Below, one piece after another: positions 1 to 13,100 of a stretch of 64,000 nucleotides of DNA. This DNA is from Anoplolepis gracilipes (taxonomy: Eukaryota > Arthropoda > Insecta > Hymenoptera > Formicidae), in NCBI RefSeq assembly GCF_047496725.1, contig NC_132983.1:4875501-4939500 (forward strand). Direction: 5' to 3'. The first letter of the stretch is position 1, and each line of letters starts with the position of its first letter. A program made the position numbers and the translations under genes. A model generated the notes under the pieces. The model searched no databases. It was not told the origin of the DNA and saw only the letters and a program-made list of their open reading frames with translations.

Positions 1-722
1 CTTCTCGTTCTATTTCTGGTGCACTTTCTAGCAGACACTCATAATCGATCTGTATCATTACATATTGACTTTAAGACCGACGCGACATTCTGCCGACGTC
101 ATTGATGAAGTTTCCGCGTTTCACTGTCGTAGGCAAGAAATGTTTTACGGAAATCTGCATGGGGGATACGCTCTCTGCTCAAGGAAACTTGTCCCTAATA
201 TATATCGATCAGTACATCCCAAAATTCTTACGACATACTTCTTATCGTACTAATTTTAACAGCTGTTAACATACTGTCGACGAGCCATTAACTTTGTCTT
301 TTACATTACTTTAATTGTTTGTCTAGAAAAAAACTATAACGTTTAATAATTTTTTAACATTTGATATTTATTTAAAAAATTAATTATTTCCTTTGAAAAA
401 GATAAATCAGTTCATCGAGGGCTTTAGACATTTTAAAATTAAATATTTGCGATATTGGAGTGTATCATAATTCTCGTCGACAGAATCAATGATTATCATT
501 ATTACATTTGGACAATTAACTTTTTGACGCTAATAGGCTGCTAGGCTGTAACATGTAATGTTATAATATAATAGTTTTATGTAAGAGCTTATTTCGATAT
601 AGTGCGGTGCACGACAAGTTCGAATTAACATGGATCATTTATGCTTCGATATTGCCTCGATGGTTTTGCATGTAGAATTTAATAGGAGAAATTATTTAAC
701 AAGAAAATGTAGCATATTTCTG

Positions 723-729
723 TATATAC

Positions 730-775
<46 letters not shown>
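723..775. repeat. Compound (TA)n-(TG)n microsatellite
   Basis: A run of TA units passes directly into about 12 TG units. Confidence 0.9.
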
Positions 776-777
<2 letters not shown>

Positions 778-887
778 TGATCGATATCGTAATGATTAAT
801 GATGAGAAATAGTACTTTACGGGAAATATTTGAAACAATTTTTTTGATTAATGAAAATAATCAATATTTTAAAATTGAATATTAATA

Positions 888-1048
888 TAATTCATATATG
901 TAATTTTATTATAAAATATAATTTTATTTGTTTAAAACTAAAATAAATTTTATATTTTATATATATATATATAAAATATCGAATTTATTTTAGTTTTAAA
1001 CAAATAAAATTATTATATGTTATAATAAAATTACATATATACGAATTA
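888..1048. repeat. Long imperfect inverted repeat (foldback)
   Basis: Arms of roughly 60 bases face each other around a (TA)n centre at about 955-972. GTTTAAAACTAAAATAAATT in the left arm (930-949) is mirrored by AATTTATTTTAGTTTTAAAC in the right arm (982-1001). Pairing continues outward through the TAATTTTATTATAA and TTATAATAAAATTA segments to ATTCATATATG and its partner. It could be a MITE-like foldback element or a palindrome formed in AT-rich DNA. There is no coding capacity. Confidence 0.8.
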
Positions 1049-1068
1049 TTGACATTTAATTAAATTTA

Positions 1069-1100
<32 letters not shown>

Positions 1101-1393
1101 TCAATTTTGTAAAATTTTATTATATATATATTCAAGCAAAATGTTCAACGAAATTGTGATTTAAGCATTTAGCGTTTCGATAATCGAGATGCATAGAATA
1201 AAGATCTTAGCACAAATGATCCGCTGCGTATTATTAAATTAGTATTATTTGCGTATGTATCTTTGCTTTAACAATCGCACCGTTATATGATTAGCTTTGT
1301 CGCTTACGTCAATCAACATTCAATATTAGCTGGACCTGCCAGCGCGTCTGGAATTCTCATACAAGCGCAAACTTGATGCTTATTTTATCATGC

Positions 1394-1434
1394 ATCGTCG
1401 ATCGATCGATCGATCGATCGATCGATCGATCGGC
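1394..1434. repeat. (ATCG)n tetranucleotide repeat
   Basis: An essentially perfect tetranucleotide array of about ten units. Each unit contains GATC, and the array is self-complementary. Confidence 0.9.
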
Positions 1435-4157
1435 GATTAACCTAGTCGAGTGTTTGCTGCAGCACACATAATTGTATCGCGAAAAGTAGAATTTAATTTC
1501 AATTTGACGTGATCTGACACGTCGCACTTTTTCCACACATTATATCTTATTTAACGAGATAAATTATGTGTACGTTAAATACGACACTTGTTCAATTATT
1601 TAATTAGACTTGTCAAAATATCTTTTACGTGCTCTACTGGTGTGTCTATAACAAATATAGTTCACTTTTTTTTTATTTATCTTTTGGAAAGGATTGCTTA
1701 GGCGCACAAAAGATCGATATGTATATTTTGATCAAGAAGATCGAGCTCATGCCGCGCCACGCCGATAAAATACACATCAACGTAATTAACATCTATGTAT
1801 ACATTTTGGCCGAGTTTGTACATATATACTCTCAAGCACCTCATATACATACATACATATTTACATGCCTATGAATGTATCTAATGTATTAGACATTAAT
1901 AAATATTGCAGAATGCCGACATTCTTGTCGAATTCCCATTTCGATAGATCGTTTCTACACAAACATTTTCCTCAGAGATTACGATATTATAATGTTGTTA
2001 TTGTTTTGATGAACTCAGTTTCAGACACTGTAAATAAGAAAAAAATAGAAAGGCTTTGCACGCCTTTCCATTTTAGATAAATTTAAAAATCATTTTTTGA
2101 ACATCTGAAATGTTGATTCTATAAAAAATTGCATTTATTTTTATTTCATCGACAGATTTTATATAAAATACTTATTTTTTTATTTCTTGGCTTTTTATTT
2201 CACGGTGGCAATTACTTTGTTTACCACGTTTGATCAAACCGCATTAGTTTTTCTTTTCTGTCTATCGAGAAAAAGAGCTTGTTTTTTATATTTACTTGTG
2301 TTTTTTTCAGTTTTTCACTCTTGTGTTGAAAAATTATTTCTTATTTCTCTTTTACAATGTTGTACTTTTTCATTTATTCTCTACAATAATTTGCGATATC
2401 TTTATATAAAAGTCTTATCTTTTTTTTTTAACTAATTATACGTGGCAAATAAAACGTCTCTTCAATTAATTAACGCTTTTTAATATATATTTTTCTAGTT
2501 TTTCTTACAGAATAATAATAGAATTAAATAGCTCAACATTTTTTTATAGACCGTTGGGATCGATAAAAGAAAAAAGAATGTTATTCATCGGTTGGTCGAC
2601 GCCACAATAACATTCTGCAATTTCATTAAATTTCTGTCGGAAAATTGATTAGTGTAGAAAATCGTTCGTCCGATATTTCTTCCTACATTCGCTCAGAGTT
2701 TACTCCTCTAATTATATGAATTTACTTTTACAAGCTAGAAGTCCTTTAAAATCTTGAAATCATAGTAGAGTTTTAGCTGCGGACGGGCAAAGGACTATTT
2801 AAAGCTCTTATTATGTAATAGAAAAAGATATCGCTTTATGACACATGTATACGCGCGATTTCAAATTTTACAAGTATAAGTAGATTTATAATAAACAAAC
2901 TATCCAGAAATTTACACAACGAAAAATTATATATAGAACTACAAATATCTTTTTTTTTAGTACAATACATTTCCCAATCATAAAATAAATAAAACAAAAT
3001 TACATTTTTTTTATCATTCCTTAATATTTTTTATATTATTAAATTTTTATATTTTTATCATACACAGACCTTTGACCTGATTGAATAATCTAACTTATAA
3101 TTTTTATCTTGAATTTTACATTCTGCCTTATATATTTCAATAAAAATTTAATTATATTTTTTATTAAAATATAATTTTTTCCGTATATATTTTCGGTTAT
3201 ATTTAATATGAGAGTAAAATTTTTCGATAATTAAAATGCAAAAGATAATTATTTTTAGCGAGTTTTATAAATTAATTAACGTTTAGATTATATATTAATT
3301 TTTGTCGAGAATTTTCTTTAAGAATAATCTTTTAATGAATTTTAAATTGGGAAATGCTAGCTTTTTCTTAAAATATTGACTAGTAGTTAAAGAGTAAACA
3401 CGAATATAAAATAAAAGTAATATTTTCACATTTTTAGAGACGGTTACAATTCAATTGTCATTCTATAATTACATTCAGTTATTAATTTGCCGTGGTCCCC
3501 TTCTTGTTAAAGCAAACTGTGTACATGTATGAGGTTGTTCATCCACGGTTTCGTTGTACTAGACTTAATCTTTTTCGATTTAGTTTTGTCTACACGTATA
3601 TATATATTTATGGGACTCTTTTCATATTGACTAGAATACAAAACTTGTGTCAAAACGTCCAACTTGCCGAACACACATCACGAGAGAGATTAATATCGCA
3701 ATTAATTTAGAAATTATTAAAAATAATCAAGCTATTATCTACAAATCACATATCATAAATAAAGTATTTGGGTCAATAACATGTCAAATGAAAAAAATGA
3801 GGTTTCGCTCTTAGAATAATATTTTATTCGAATTAATGCAAAAATTCACTATATATTGGTCATAAGTTATTTGTGGCAATTTTTAATTGCTGTGTAAGGT
3901 TTAACATATTATTGCCCCAAGTTTTCAACTAATGCTGCATTTTATATTAAATCCATAAGTATATATTATGCGTATTTATTTCTTCGAGGATGTTGGCGTT
4001 CTTATTGTTAATATTGGCGTTCTTATTGTTGTAAAGAGAATAAATCCTTTTTCATATGTAAAATTATTATTATTATAATAATTATTAAAAATTATTTCTT
4101 GTGTCTCTCTCTAGAAGAGCATATTGACAAGTTATGAAAAATATTTATCTGCTTGAA

Positions 4158-4188
<31 letters not shown>

Positions 4189-7020
4189 GAACATAATTTT
4201 ATTTATCTTGAAATATATATGAATATAATATATACATATATTATAAAATTGAAAAAATTTTGCTCAGTTTGTTTGAATTTTATAAGGAATTAAATGTAAA
4301 AATAATATGTGAAAATGTTTAAAAATATGATCAAACATGGATTTATGAGAAATTTTAGCTACGTTGTAATGTGAAGTAATTGTGCGCTATGTATGTATAA
4401 ATTGTTGCTACATAATACTTTACTTAATTAGCATCATATATATGCTCATCCTCGAAAGAAATTTTCTAAAGAAGCGCACCGACGTTTCTGGCAACGTATC
4501 TTCTGTTCGAACAGCGATAAAAATTTTCGCGGTATCACTCGTTAATTAATTTTAGATTATCGTTCAAGGAGAGAACTGAAGACTTCTAACACACAATCAC
4601 ATACACTGTAGGCATTGTTTAAGTTTAAGTACGATGTAGCTAGAAGGATGACGACTTGTCGCTCCCAGCTTATCTCGATAACACCCGGCATTTCGGTACA
4701 TTTAACGTAAGTTAACCAGACACTTGCAGCTGATGAACAGCTGTATTTAAAGTGGATATTCAGTGAAATTATGCAAGAACAAGATGAATCAAAAGGAAAA
4801 CTGTCGATTATTTTTATAGCTTATAAAAAGCGGCAGTTGTGCTATTAAAGTATCGTTACATTTTTTTTTTGTTCCGTTTTCTCTATTGCTAATATTTTGT
4901 TAAGCGTACGAAAATTAAACGGCATTTTTTTTTCATGCAACGTATAAAAATAAGTGTTGCGTTCAATATTTTTTGGATAGACTTGTCATAAGTTGTCGCG
5001 AGTGTTTGTTAAAAGTATTTTATTTCTTACTTGAAATGTCTCGATCTTTATGCCGGTGCAAATAATTCTTTTAGTCTAGTTAATTAAAAAATGATTAAGC
5101 ACATGTAGTTCGTTTTGCAATCCGCACCGAAATACCGGGATTACTTTTGCGAGCGTCCGTCACGCTTCCTTCGTTTGCCTTGAGACTTAAAGCTAGTGGC
5201 GCAATTATTCCGTTTGTGTGTCAGAGGTCGATTGACGTCGTTTGCGGACGGCATTCGACGACTCCAATTTGTGCACACGCGCTTCAAAGATTACGCGGCC
5301 GTTTTTTGGGCTTCAGTACATGGAAGAGGTCTTAAATAACGCAGGAATAAAATAATTGGTACTTTCTATCGTCGGTGTGACGCGTCGTTCGTCGCGAATT
5401 CTTGCTCAAGCATTCCCACCTGTCGACATTACCGATTCATTAACAATTGAACCACAGGCGACTTTATATAAGAATTATGTATAGACGTAAATAATTTATG
5501 CAAAATTATGTATAAATTAGAGGCTACGAAAAGCATATACAAAAGTCTCTTTCGTGCAAATTTTTAATTTCAAATATTTGCATAATGTGACGATGGTACT
5601 AATGTACTGCGTATGGAGGGGAAGAGAGGGTGAAAGTTTTAATTTTCCACAGCACACAGACTGTTAATTGAATCTTTGATGATGTTTAGAGTTGCGAATT
5701 ACTTACAAAAATTAATTTGGCTACTTTCTCATCTTTATAATAACTACTTTTATATTTATTAAATTTATTTTTTAAATAACTAATATTTCGCAAAATTATT
5801 AAAATTTTAAACGCCTTGACTATATTACGTAATCCGCGCTTTAAATATTTAACTGTCAAAATTGTAATTATTTTATTCAATTTTTTGAACCGTCTAAAAC
5901 GTGTTTTGTTAATCGTGTTTATTTTTATACACGTCATTACATGCGAACAAATCCTTTGCACGTTGGTGCGTAAAATATTTCGCAAAAAATTTCTGTGCCA
6001 ACGAGGTTTTGCACAAAATATCCATTCGCGTACGTTATGTAACTGATTGTGCATGTGTCCTCACCAATACGCGCCGAATCGACGATGCGGTTGAGAGTAT
6101 TACATAACGATCCTCTAGCTATAGAGGTATACTTCAATCTCGCGGTATCTATTCGTGTAGCTTGACATAGTAGCAACTTTACATTAACAAGATATTGCTG
6201 CGTAATATGTACGGCGACGGGTAAAATCTTTTACGCTGATGATGCACAGATGCTAATAATGAAATGATAATAATCAATGAAAAGGCATATATAGTGTCCA
6301 GAAAAAAACGTATGTCAGATTAATAATAGCAAAGCCGTTTCTGTAGAAACTTGTTTTTTTTTTTTACCATTTTTGTTGAATAAAATATATATTATTGAAT
6401 TTTTTTGAAGAAAAAAATGTGTAGATAATATCGAATTAAACAAAAAGTACTTGTGCATTCTACTAATAATAAGTCACACAATTGAAGCTACTCAATTTAA
6501 ATTTAAAAAATAAGCCAATAAAATAGTTTTATTTAGTTATTTTTAAATTAAAGTGCTTTATATTTTTGAAGCAGTTTCGACTTAAATAAAGCATCAAACA
6601 GTACGATATTTTTTTTCACACTTTTCTGCTAACTTTAAATTGCGCATACATTAATCGAAATAGATGATGGTATACTTTAAAAGTCATGATTGACGTATAT
6701 TATAAAAGAGTGGAAAGTTTGGTTTAAAAAGTTGCGAGACAAACGCCATAAAATATGATATACTCTGACAGCAGTTTGTAAAATATTTCAAATAGATATT
6801 TGCGATCGTGTATTATTGTGAATTGTTATTATAATTTTGCCTGAAATAATAACTTCCTTTTGCGCGTTCTTTTTTTTGCGAATCCAAATTTATCGTGAGT
6901 TTATCCGATCGGTTATCATGTCATAATGTAATATCACGTAACATGCATCATAACAAATCTATCGCGAGGATAGAAGTGAACTTTCCTCAAATCAACGTCA
7001 AACAACAAAATATTATGATC

Positions 7021-7060
7021 TTTATTATCTTTACTTACTTTATCATGTTACTATTTTATT
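7021..7060 (-). promoter_or_regulatory. Candidate poly(A) signals of the adenylyl cyclase gene
   Basis: Two AATAAA hexamers on the minus strand lie about 180 and 220 bases after the stop codon (TTTATT on the plus strand at 7055-7060 and 7021-7026). The surrounding DNA is very AT-rich, so chance occurrence is likely too. They are the nearest canonical signals and would give a short 3'UTR. Confidence 0.4.
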
Positions 7061-7242
7061 AATTTTTTATATATAAAAAAATATAAAATTAGAGCTAGAT
7101 ATTCCTGCTTTTGGTTGTCTTCTATCCCGAGATTTATGATAAACTTTGCTTTATATTTTAAAAGAAAAAGAAAAAGAAATAGATTTCAGGTTCAAAATAA
7201 TTTAATATTAACTCTTAATTGTTGATGTTTAATTAATACCAA

Positions 7243-7572
7243 TCAGACAGTCCCGTTGCTGTTGTTGTTGGCTGTTGTTTTGTCCATCGCGTCGTTGTTG
7301 TTGGAATTCGTCCTGGTGAGATTCACCTGATTTGGCTTCGGGATGTTTTTCGGTCCGTCCAGGAAGTAAGTTATCATACTACCTTTCCCTTTGACCTGGA
7401 TCGTCCCGCGGCAGGTGAACGGATATCCTTTGGCCATCAGAATATCGCGCACCTCCTGGGTGACTTGAATCCCGTCCAACACGCCCGTCGAATCCATCCT
7501 GGAGGCCACATTCACGGCGTTGCCCCAGATATCATACTGCGGCTTTCTGGCGCCGATCACGCCGGCGACCAC
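7243..7572 (-). CDS. Adenylyl cyclase exon 19: end of C2 and C-terminal tail
   Basis: Encodes residues 999-1107 and ends in TGA (7243-7245). The acceptor is TTACGCAG|GTG. It contains VVAGVIGARKPQYDIWGNAV and NVASRMDSTG. Asp1012 recognises adenine; Asn1019 and Arg1023 are catalytic; Lys1059 in VKGKG contacts phosphate. Ala1017 replaces the usual Thr of WGNTVN. After ITYFLDG, where ADCY5/6 end almost at once, a tail of about 35 residues follows. It is Asn-rich (NSNNND, NNNSNGTV) and partly encoded by AAC repeats. Confidence 0.98.
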   Translation of the reverse strand: MVAGVIGARKPQYDIWGNAVNVASRMDSTGVLDGIQVTQEVRDILMAKGYPFTCRGTIQVKGKGSMITYFLDGPKNIPKPNQVNLTRTNSNNNDAMDKTTANNNSNGTV

Positions 7573-8736
7573 CTGCGTAATTTACGTATCGTGCATTAAG
7601 TCTCTTCTTAAGAATCCGTAGCGATTTTGCTTATATTTGTTTGCAGCTTTTTTTGAGTGCCATACAAAATAATAAAAATATAATATGTGAGTAATAAATC
7701 AAACTATCCTTAAAATAAAAAGAGTATCCCGCAGGAGATTATTAATGTGCAATAATTAGGGTTTAACGATCCTCCGATCCCGAGTTCAGTACATTGCACA
7801 CATTCCGTTTACATTGACAAACATACAATTATAACACTTCGTAGAAGAAGAATATTTTCGAAAAGATAAAGTCTAGATGTAAATATGTGCGAGATAACTT
7901 AAAAAAAAAAAAAAAAATAAGAGGAGTAAAATTGATATAAAATTTATTTTCGTTAGAAAAATTGCTAAAATTTTCGTGAAATTAATATTTTAAACTATTA
8001 ATATATTATTTTTCTTTTCTTTAATTTAAAATTAAAGTAAAATATAATTTTGTCTTCTTGCTATAAATTTTTACATGTCTTGGATTCTCAAGTGATGTAT
8101 GTATTTTCGTTGTAATTTACGAATTATTTACAAAGAGAATAATGGTACAGCATGCGAGATCGAAAATTACACTTGACATTTTCCGACATTTACCGGTCCA
8201 ATGTTGATGCCCACACGCATGCGGAAGTTATTAAAGCTGTGTTCATTGACATAGGCCAGCTGCTTGCGAATCCTCAGAGCGTAATCCGCCATAGCAACTA
8301 CGTGCTTGAAGTCCCGCATGTCGCAGGTGCTTTTCGTTAAGCCTGATGCAACAGAGAGAGAAAGAGACAAAGGTTAATGTGGCGCGAGGGCATTTTGATC
8401 GCAGTGGCCTTCCTAATTTGATTAGAGAGTCGACGCTGTTGGGAAATTGTTAGGAAATTACGGGCGACGGTGGAAAATTAGATCTCTATTTTCGTGCAGT
8501 AAGTTAAATTTTATTAAAATAAAAGTGGCAATTTTTCAACGTAAACGTGCGTAATAAAAAATACGTTCGAGATATCAAATAAATAGTCATCCAAGATTAA
8601 TTACACAAAATGTCTAATCAAGGTTATTTATGTTACTATTGCGAATTTATTGTACGAATCGCCAAACCAGTTACAGAATTATTGAATTTATAATTCGATT
8701 AATTTCGGCCGAGTTAGCGATTAAATAGCGCACGCT

Positions 8737-8769
<33 letters not shown>

Positions 8770-10096
8770 GAAAAGCCGATGGCTCGGAAACGGCCTTTGG
8801 AGGAGCAAATCAAAGGCTTGTCGAGTATATCGATGTCGTTAAGAATTCGCGAAAGACTTACCCGAAGCGGCCATATACGTAGCTCCCGTGCTCTTGATCT
8901 TCTCGATGTACTTGAATTGTTCCTCAGCCAGTAACTCGTCAAAGTCGGCGATGATCTCGTTGAGAAGCCTGAGGCATTCCACGCCCTCGTTATTCGCTTC
9001 GAGCTCAACGTAAAACTCCGAAAAGTTCGGGATCGAGGCGAACATAATGCACACAAAGTCGCATTGTTCGTGATACAACTCCTGCGAAACAATTAACAAA
9101 TGTATTGCGTTTGTGTTTGTGGCTGCTTATTGTTAGGTAATCTTTTTTAATCACATGAGAGACTGAGAATTTTTTTTTACAGTAATTTATTAACTTTATT
9201 TACTCTATTAAAAGTATAATAATAATTTTTTAATAACAAGTTTAGAGTTTTAATAACAATTATTTTCTGATAATTTTAAATTTCCGGTAATAATTTTTTG
9301 TACATGGAGATAAGTCAAAATTCAATTTCAAACATATTAAAATGTACATCTTAAATCTAACTCGGTCGATTGAATTTAGGATCGCTTCTGAACGAAGCAT
9401 GATAAATTAGGCAAATTGGTAAATACCGTTGAAATTTAGTTTTACGTTAGTTGCTGTACATAAATTAAAGCTTCTTAATTTATATGCACAGCTACGATTA
9501 AGTATTGTAATTCTGACAATTTATGATTCTTAATTGAATCATAAATTTATGTACAATATTGCTCGAGTAAATTCTTATGCGGTCCTTTTCATAGTTGACG
9601 ACTATAACATGAATGAAATTATTTAGAATGCAATTAATATGTTTAATTAATTTAATTAAATTACTTTGTACAGGGAAAATAATAGCAGAGGAGCAAAGAA
9701 ATAAATTGATACTTTTCTAAAATTGTCACGAGATTCTTACAAAGGGTTGAAGACTACTTCATTTTATTAAGATAAACTTCAAAATGTTATTTTGTAGGTA
9801 GTATCTTTAAGATGTTGTTTACAGCTATCTTTGAAATGTAAATTACTGTTTAATCTATAATCGCTTAACCTCGTTAGGAAATGTCAGAATGCATATTGCA
9901 AATGTTCTTTTTCTATATTTATTGTATTTCAAGTACGCTGCTTGTTGTTATACGGACTACAAAAGAATTTCTTAGCAATTACTTCGAATGTAAAGGGTGA
10001 AAATTACCAAACTATGTTTTTTAAAATCGGAAAATTTTAATAATATAATAACGTGCGTCTCTCTCTGTGTGTATATAAATGAGAAAATTGTGCGAA

Positions 10097-10145
<49 letters not shown>

Positions 10146-13100
10146 AGACAAAAGCAATTTTATATCGTATTTTAAACGATTCATTTGAGAAACTCGACAA
10201 TGTACATACATCAACATTTTCTTTAAAGTGCATGGAACTCACGTCTGAATTGACAGTAGACAGAAAGTGGGCGGCCACGTGTTCCGGAAGTATGTTCGCG
10301 AGCAGTTTCTGGTTGTAGGCTTTCAAGTGTTCCATTTCCTCCTTCTCCTCGGTCGCTTGCAACTTCCACAGGAAGTCTAATCTGTATTGATACAGTATAT
10401 ACGTTAATTTTCTTTTACACTACGAGTTGAAAATGTTCGTGATTCTTTCCTGTCAAATTCGATATTGGCATTTTTTTTAGAATTTTCGACTTATAACAAA
10501 ACTTTGCATTTTCTTTTAATACGTCAATAATTCTTAATAGATTGTTCATTAATTACATAATTATGTTTTGTAAACATAAATTTATATTCACGAAATATTC
10601 CGCACAGAGATAATAAATTTATTATCTCTGTGTGGATGTAGCTTCTTGTCTCGACTATAAAATTATTCCGCGGGAATCAATGCACAGGAGAATTGTCGCG
10701 AACACGAAGCTTCTCGTCAGAAATTCCACAAAGGCCTTAAAAGCTAATAGCGTACAGCTACGAGATATATATCTACGAGCTGACTCTGCTTAAGTTTCGA
10801 GGCTATTGTTCTGTACTGATGAAGGAAGCGTGTACGAATGTCGGACCTGTAAGTCGCTTCTGTGTGTTGAGAATGTGCCACTAAGCAGGCCATGAAGAAA
10901 ACCACCAAAACGCCCGCCAACCATCTTCCAGCCGGCTCGACGTCGACCTCATTTAGTGCCTGGTTAATGCTGACCCCGAGATAAAAAATCACGACGATAC
11001 TCAATACGGTTACTTTAAAGACCAACGTTAGGATCTGGTACACTGCGCACGTCACCATCACAAGCATCACCAGAACCGGAAACATCTGTAATCATTTACG
11101 GTTGCGAGGTATATTAGTCGTGCGTTATCATTTTGTCAAGATTGCTCTTTAAAAGATATTTTTATTAATAACTCCTTTTTTTAAGTTACATTCTTTTAAC
11201 CACTGGATACAAAAATTTAATATTAATTAAACGGGAATTAAAATTTTATTATTAAAAGATGATTATTTTTCGTTTCGCTTTTTTTTTTTTCATCAATTAA
11301 TGGAAACAACGTTGATCTCTTTGGATATTATTTTCACAAAATAATAAAATAAATAAAATATTATTCGTATTCTCTTGTATGACTTCGGACAACAACTGCT
11401 TTTTTTTAAGTTACATTCTTTTAACCACTGGATACAAAAATTTAATATTAATTAAACGGGAATTAAAATTTTATTATTAAAAGATGATTATTTTTCGTTT
11501 TGCTTTTTTTTTCATCAATTAATGGGAACAACGTTAATCTCTTTGGATATTATTTTCAAAAAATAATAAAATAAAATATTATTCGTATTCTCTTGTATGA
11601 CTTCGGAAAACAAATGTCGCGCCTTTCGTTGATTTACATTACACTTACGTCGCAGAAAAGGATATAGTAACATATGCTGACGCTCTTCGTCGGTATTCTC
11701 TGTACTGTAGAATTCTCGTCTAGCCATTCTGCTGCGAAATGCGAAGCGTTATTGCTGGTGCAAGCCTTACTTCCTTCTAGCGTGATCTGCGAGAGAAAAC
11801 AGCACGAACCGCCGTTATTTACCGCTAGTTTATTGCGTGAATGCGGATCGTTCGATCGCTGAAAGGCGTATATCTAGCGTACGATTGACGTTTTTTCCGC
11901 CCATCCGTGATTTAAACGTTTGCGGCATTATTATTATTCTATGACATTTATGATTAATTTCTGTATCGACACTCGCAATTTATCGCCGAAAGTTTTAACG
12001 GCGGCGAACTCTAATTTATGTCGCGCTATAATTTCAACATAACGACTTTTCCGAAACGAGAGCGACTCGGGATCGATTGTCGGATTGAAAATACATACAG
12101 AAACACAGAAAAAGAGCATGCTGGAAACTACGCGAATCACTTGATAAATCCACCACAAATTTGTTCTCTTTATATATCTGTTATTATGATTTGTATATAG
12201 AGCCCTTGACATTATTATTAATTTATTTTACGTAATAAATCATTTTTCTAATACTATTGTATAATATTTCACACAAAAATAATGAAAAGAGACAGTTGGG
12301 AGAGGGATGGCAAAACGCAAACAATAGTCATGTATGGTAATTTATGTATATATACGCGCATCGATCACTTACCAACGGCGACAATACCGTGATGAACGTC
12401 AGAAAAACGACGATGGACGCGATGCTTTGCGCGATCGTACGATTCTCGAAGATCTGTATGGCTGCGCTTCTCACCCATTGCGGTACTCTCTGTAAAACGC
12501 GCACAGTTATCCTCTTCTATTGGATTAATTAAATCCAATAGATAGGAAATGATCTCCGGAATCATCGAGAGATCGCAGGGAGAAGGGGAGGTAGGAAAAG
12601 ATAGGCTATTATTGGAATGGTTTTGACAGTGAAGCCGCTTCGTCAAGGTTAAGAGGAAGTGGCACTTTTCCAGAGTGTCTTGTCATCGACCCGAGGTGAT
12701 ACGTGATGTATCACGCGATTTAAATATCTCGCTTGTATATTAATAGAAGTATATATATATATATATTGTTCTGGTGTTATAATTGAGAGGAAAAATAATT
12801 TTTATGAAGCAAAGTTTTGCTACATCTGAAAGATATCGCGGAAAGTTTTTTACGTATCTTTAATAAACTTACCTCGTTTTTTTCCGCTAATAAGACGGCA
12901 TTGACCAAGGCTATCACCAGTATGCTAATCGCGGTGCAGACGTAAAAGTATACGCTCCTACAAAGATAAAGCCAGTTTTATACATATATATTTATATATA
13001 GATATATAAAGCGCAATTTTTCTGAGCTTTTCTTTTTGCGAGAGACACTCTTCGATTGTCAAGTAGATTGCGTTATCAAATTTATATGAGTTACGTTAAA

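Larger units (their letters stand above)
1..7020. other. Downstream intergenic DNA, no supported gene
   Basis: This stretch is AT-rich. Its open frames are short and driven by low complexity. It holds a (TA)n-(TG)n tract at about 723-775, a long inverted repeat (888-1048), an (ATCG)n tract (1394-1434), and a 17-base sequence repeated with a 21-base period at 3993-4030. A slightly GC-richer patch lies at about 5100-5450 and another at 5900-6200. The latter is open on both strands but has no recognisable protein features. Confidence 0.6.
7573..10242 (-). other. Introns 18, 17 and 16 of the adenylyl cyclase gene (between exons 19 and 16)
   Basis: These are 7573-8193, 8343-8861 and 9082-10242. 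They are AT-rich with no open frames of note. Intron 17 has a poly-T run of about 26 at 8740-8766 (poly-A on the coding strand), 96 bases into the intron from its donor. Intron 16 has a (TA)n array at 10098-10140, 103 bases from its donor. Confidence 0.85.
10382..12872 (-). other. Introns 15, 14, 13 and 12 of the adenylyl cyclase gene
   Basis: These are 10382-10846, 11086-11648, 11787-12372 and 12490-12872. Intron 14 is mostly a tandem duplication, listed separately. The region 11860-12130 in intron 13 is GC-richer and open in two frames but shows no cyclase similarity or matching phase. Confidence 0.8.

Noticed and set aside
5686..6054. 122-codon minus-strand open frame
   Set aside because: Composition is Lys/Asn/Ile/Phe-rich as expected from AT-rich DNA, opposite-strand frames are equally open, and no family similarity is seen.
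7243..10381. Assignment to the ADCY2/4/7 group on the basis of ELYHEQ and GVLDGIQVT
   Set aside because: Those residues resemble ADCY2, but the LYQRYF, QRENQQQ, C1b and LDFLWKLQATEEKEEM segments fit ADCY5/6 much better over the whole length.
12365..12646. 93-codon minus-strand open frame over exon 13
   Set aside because: It is in a different frame from the cyclase exon; only the exon 13 frame gives a membrane helix with matching splice phases.
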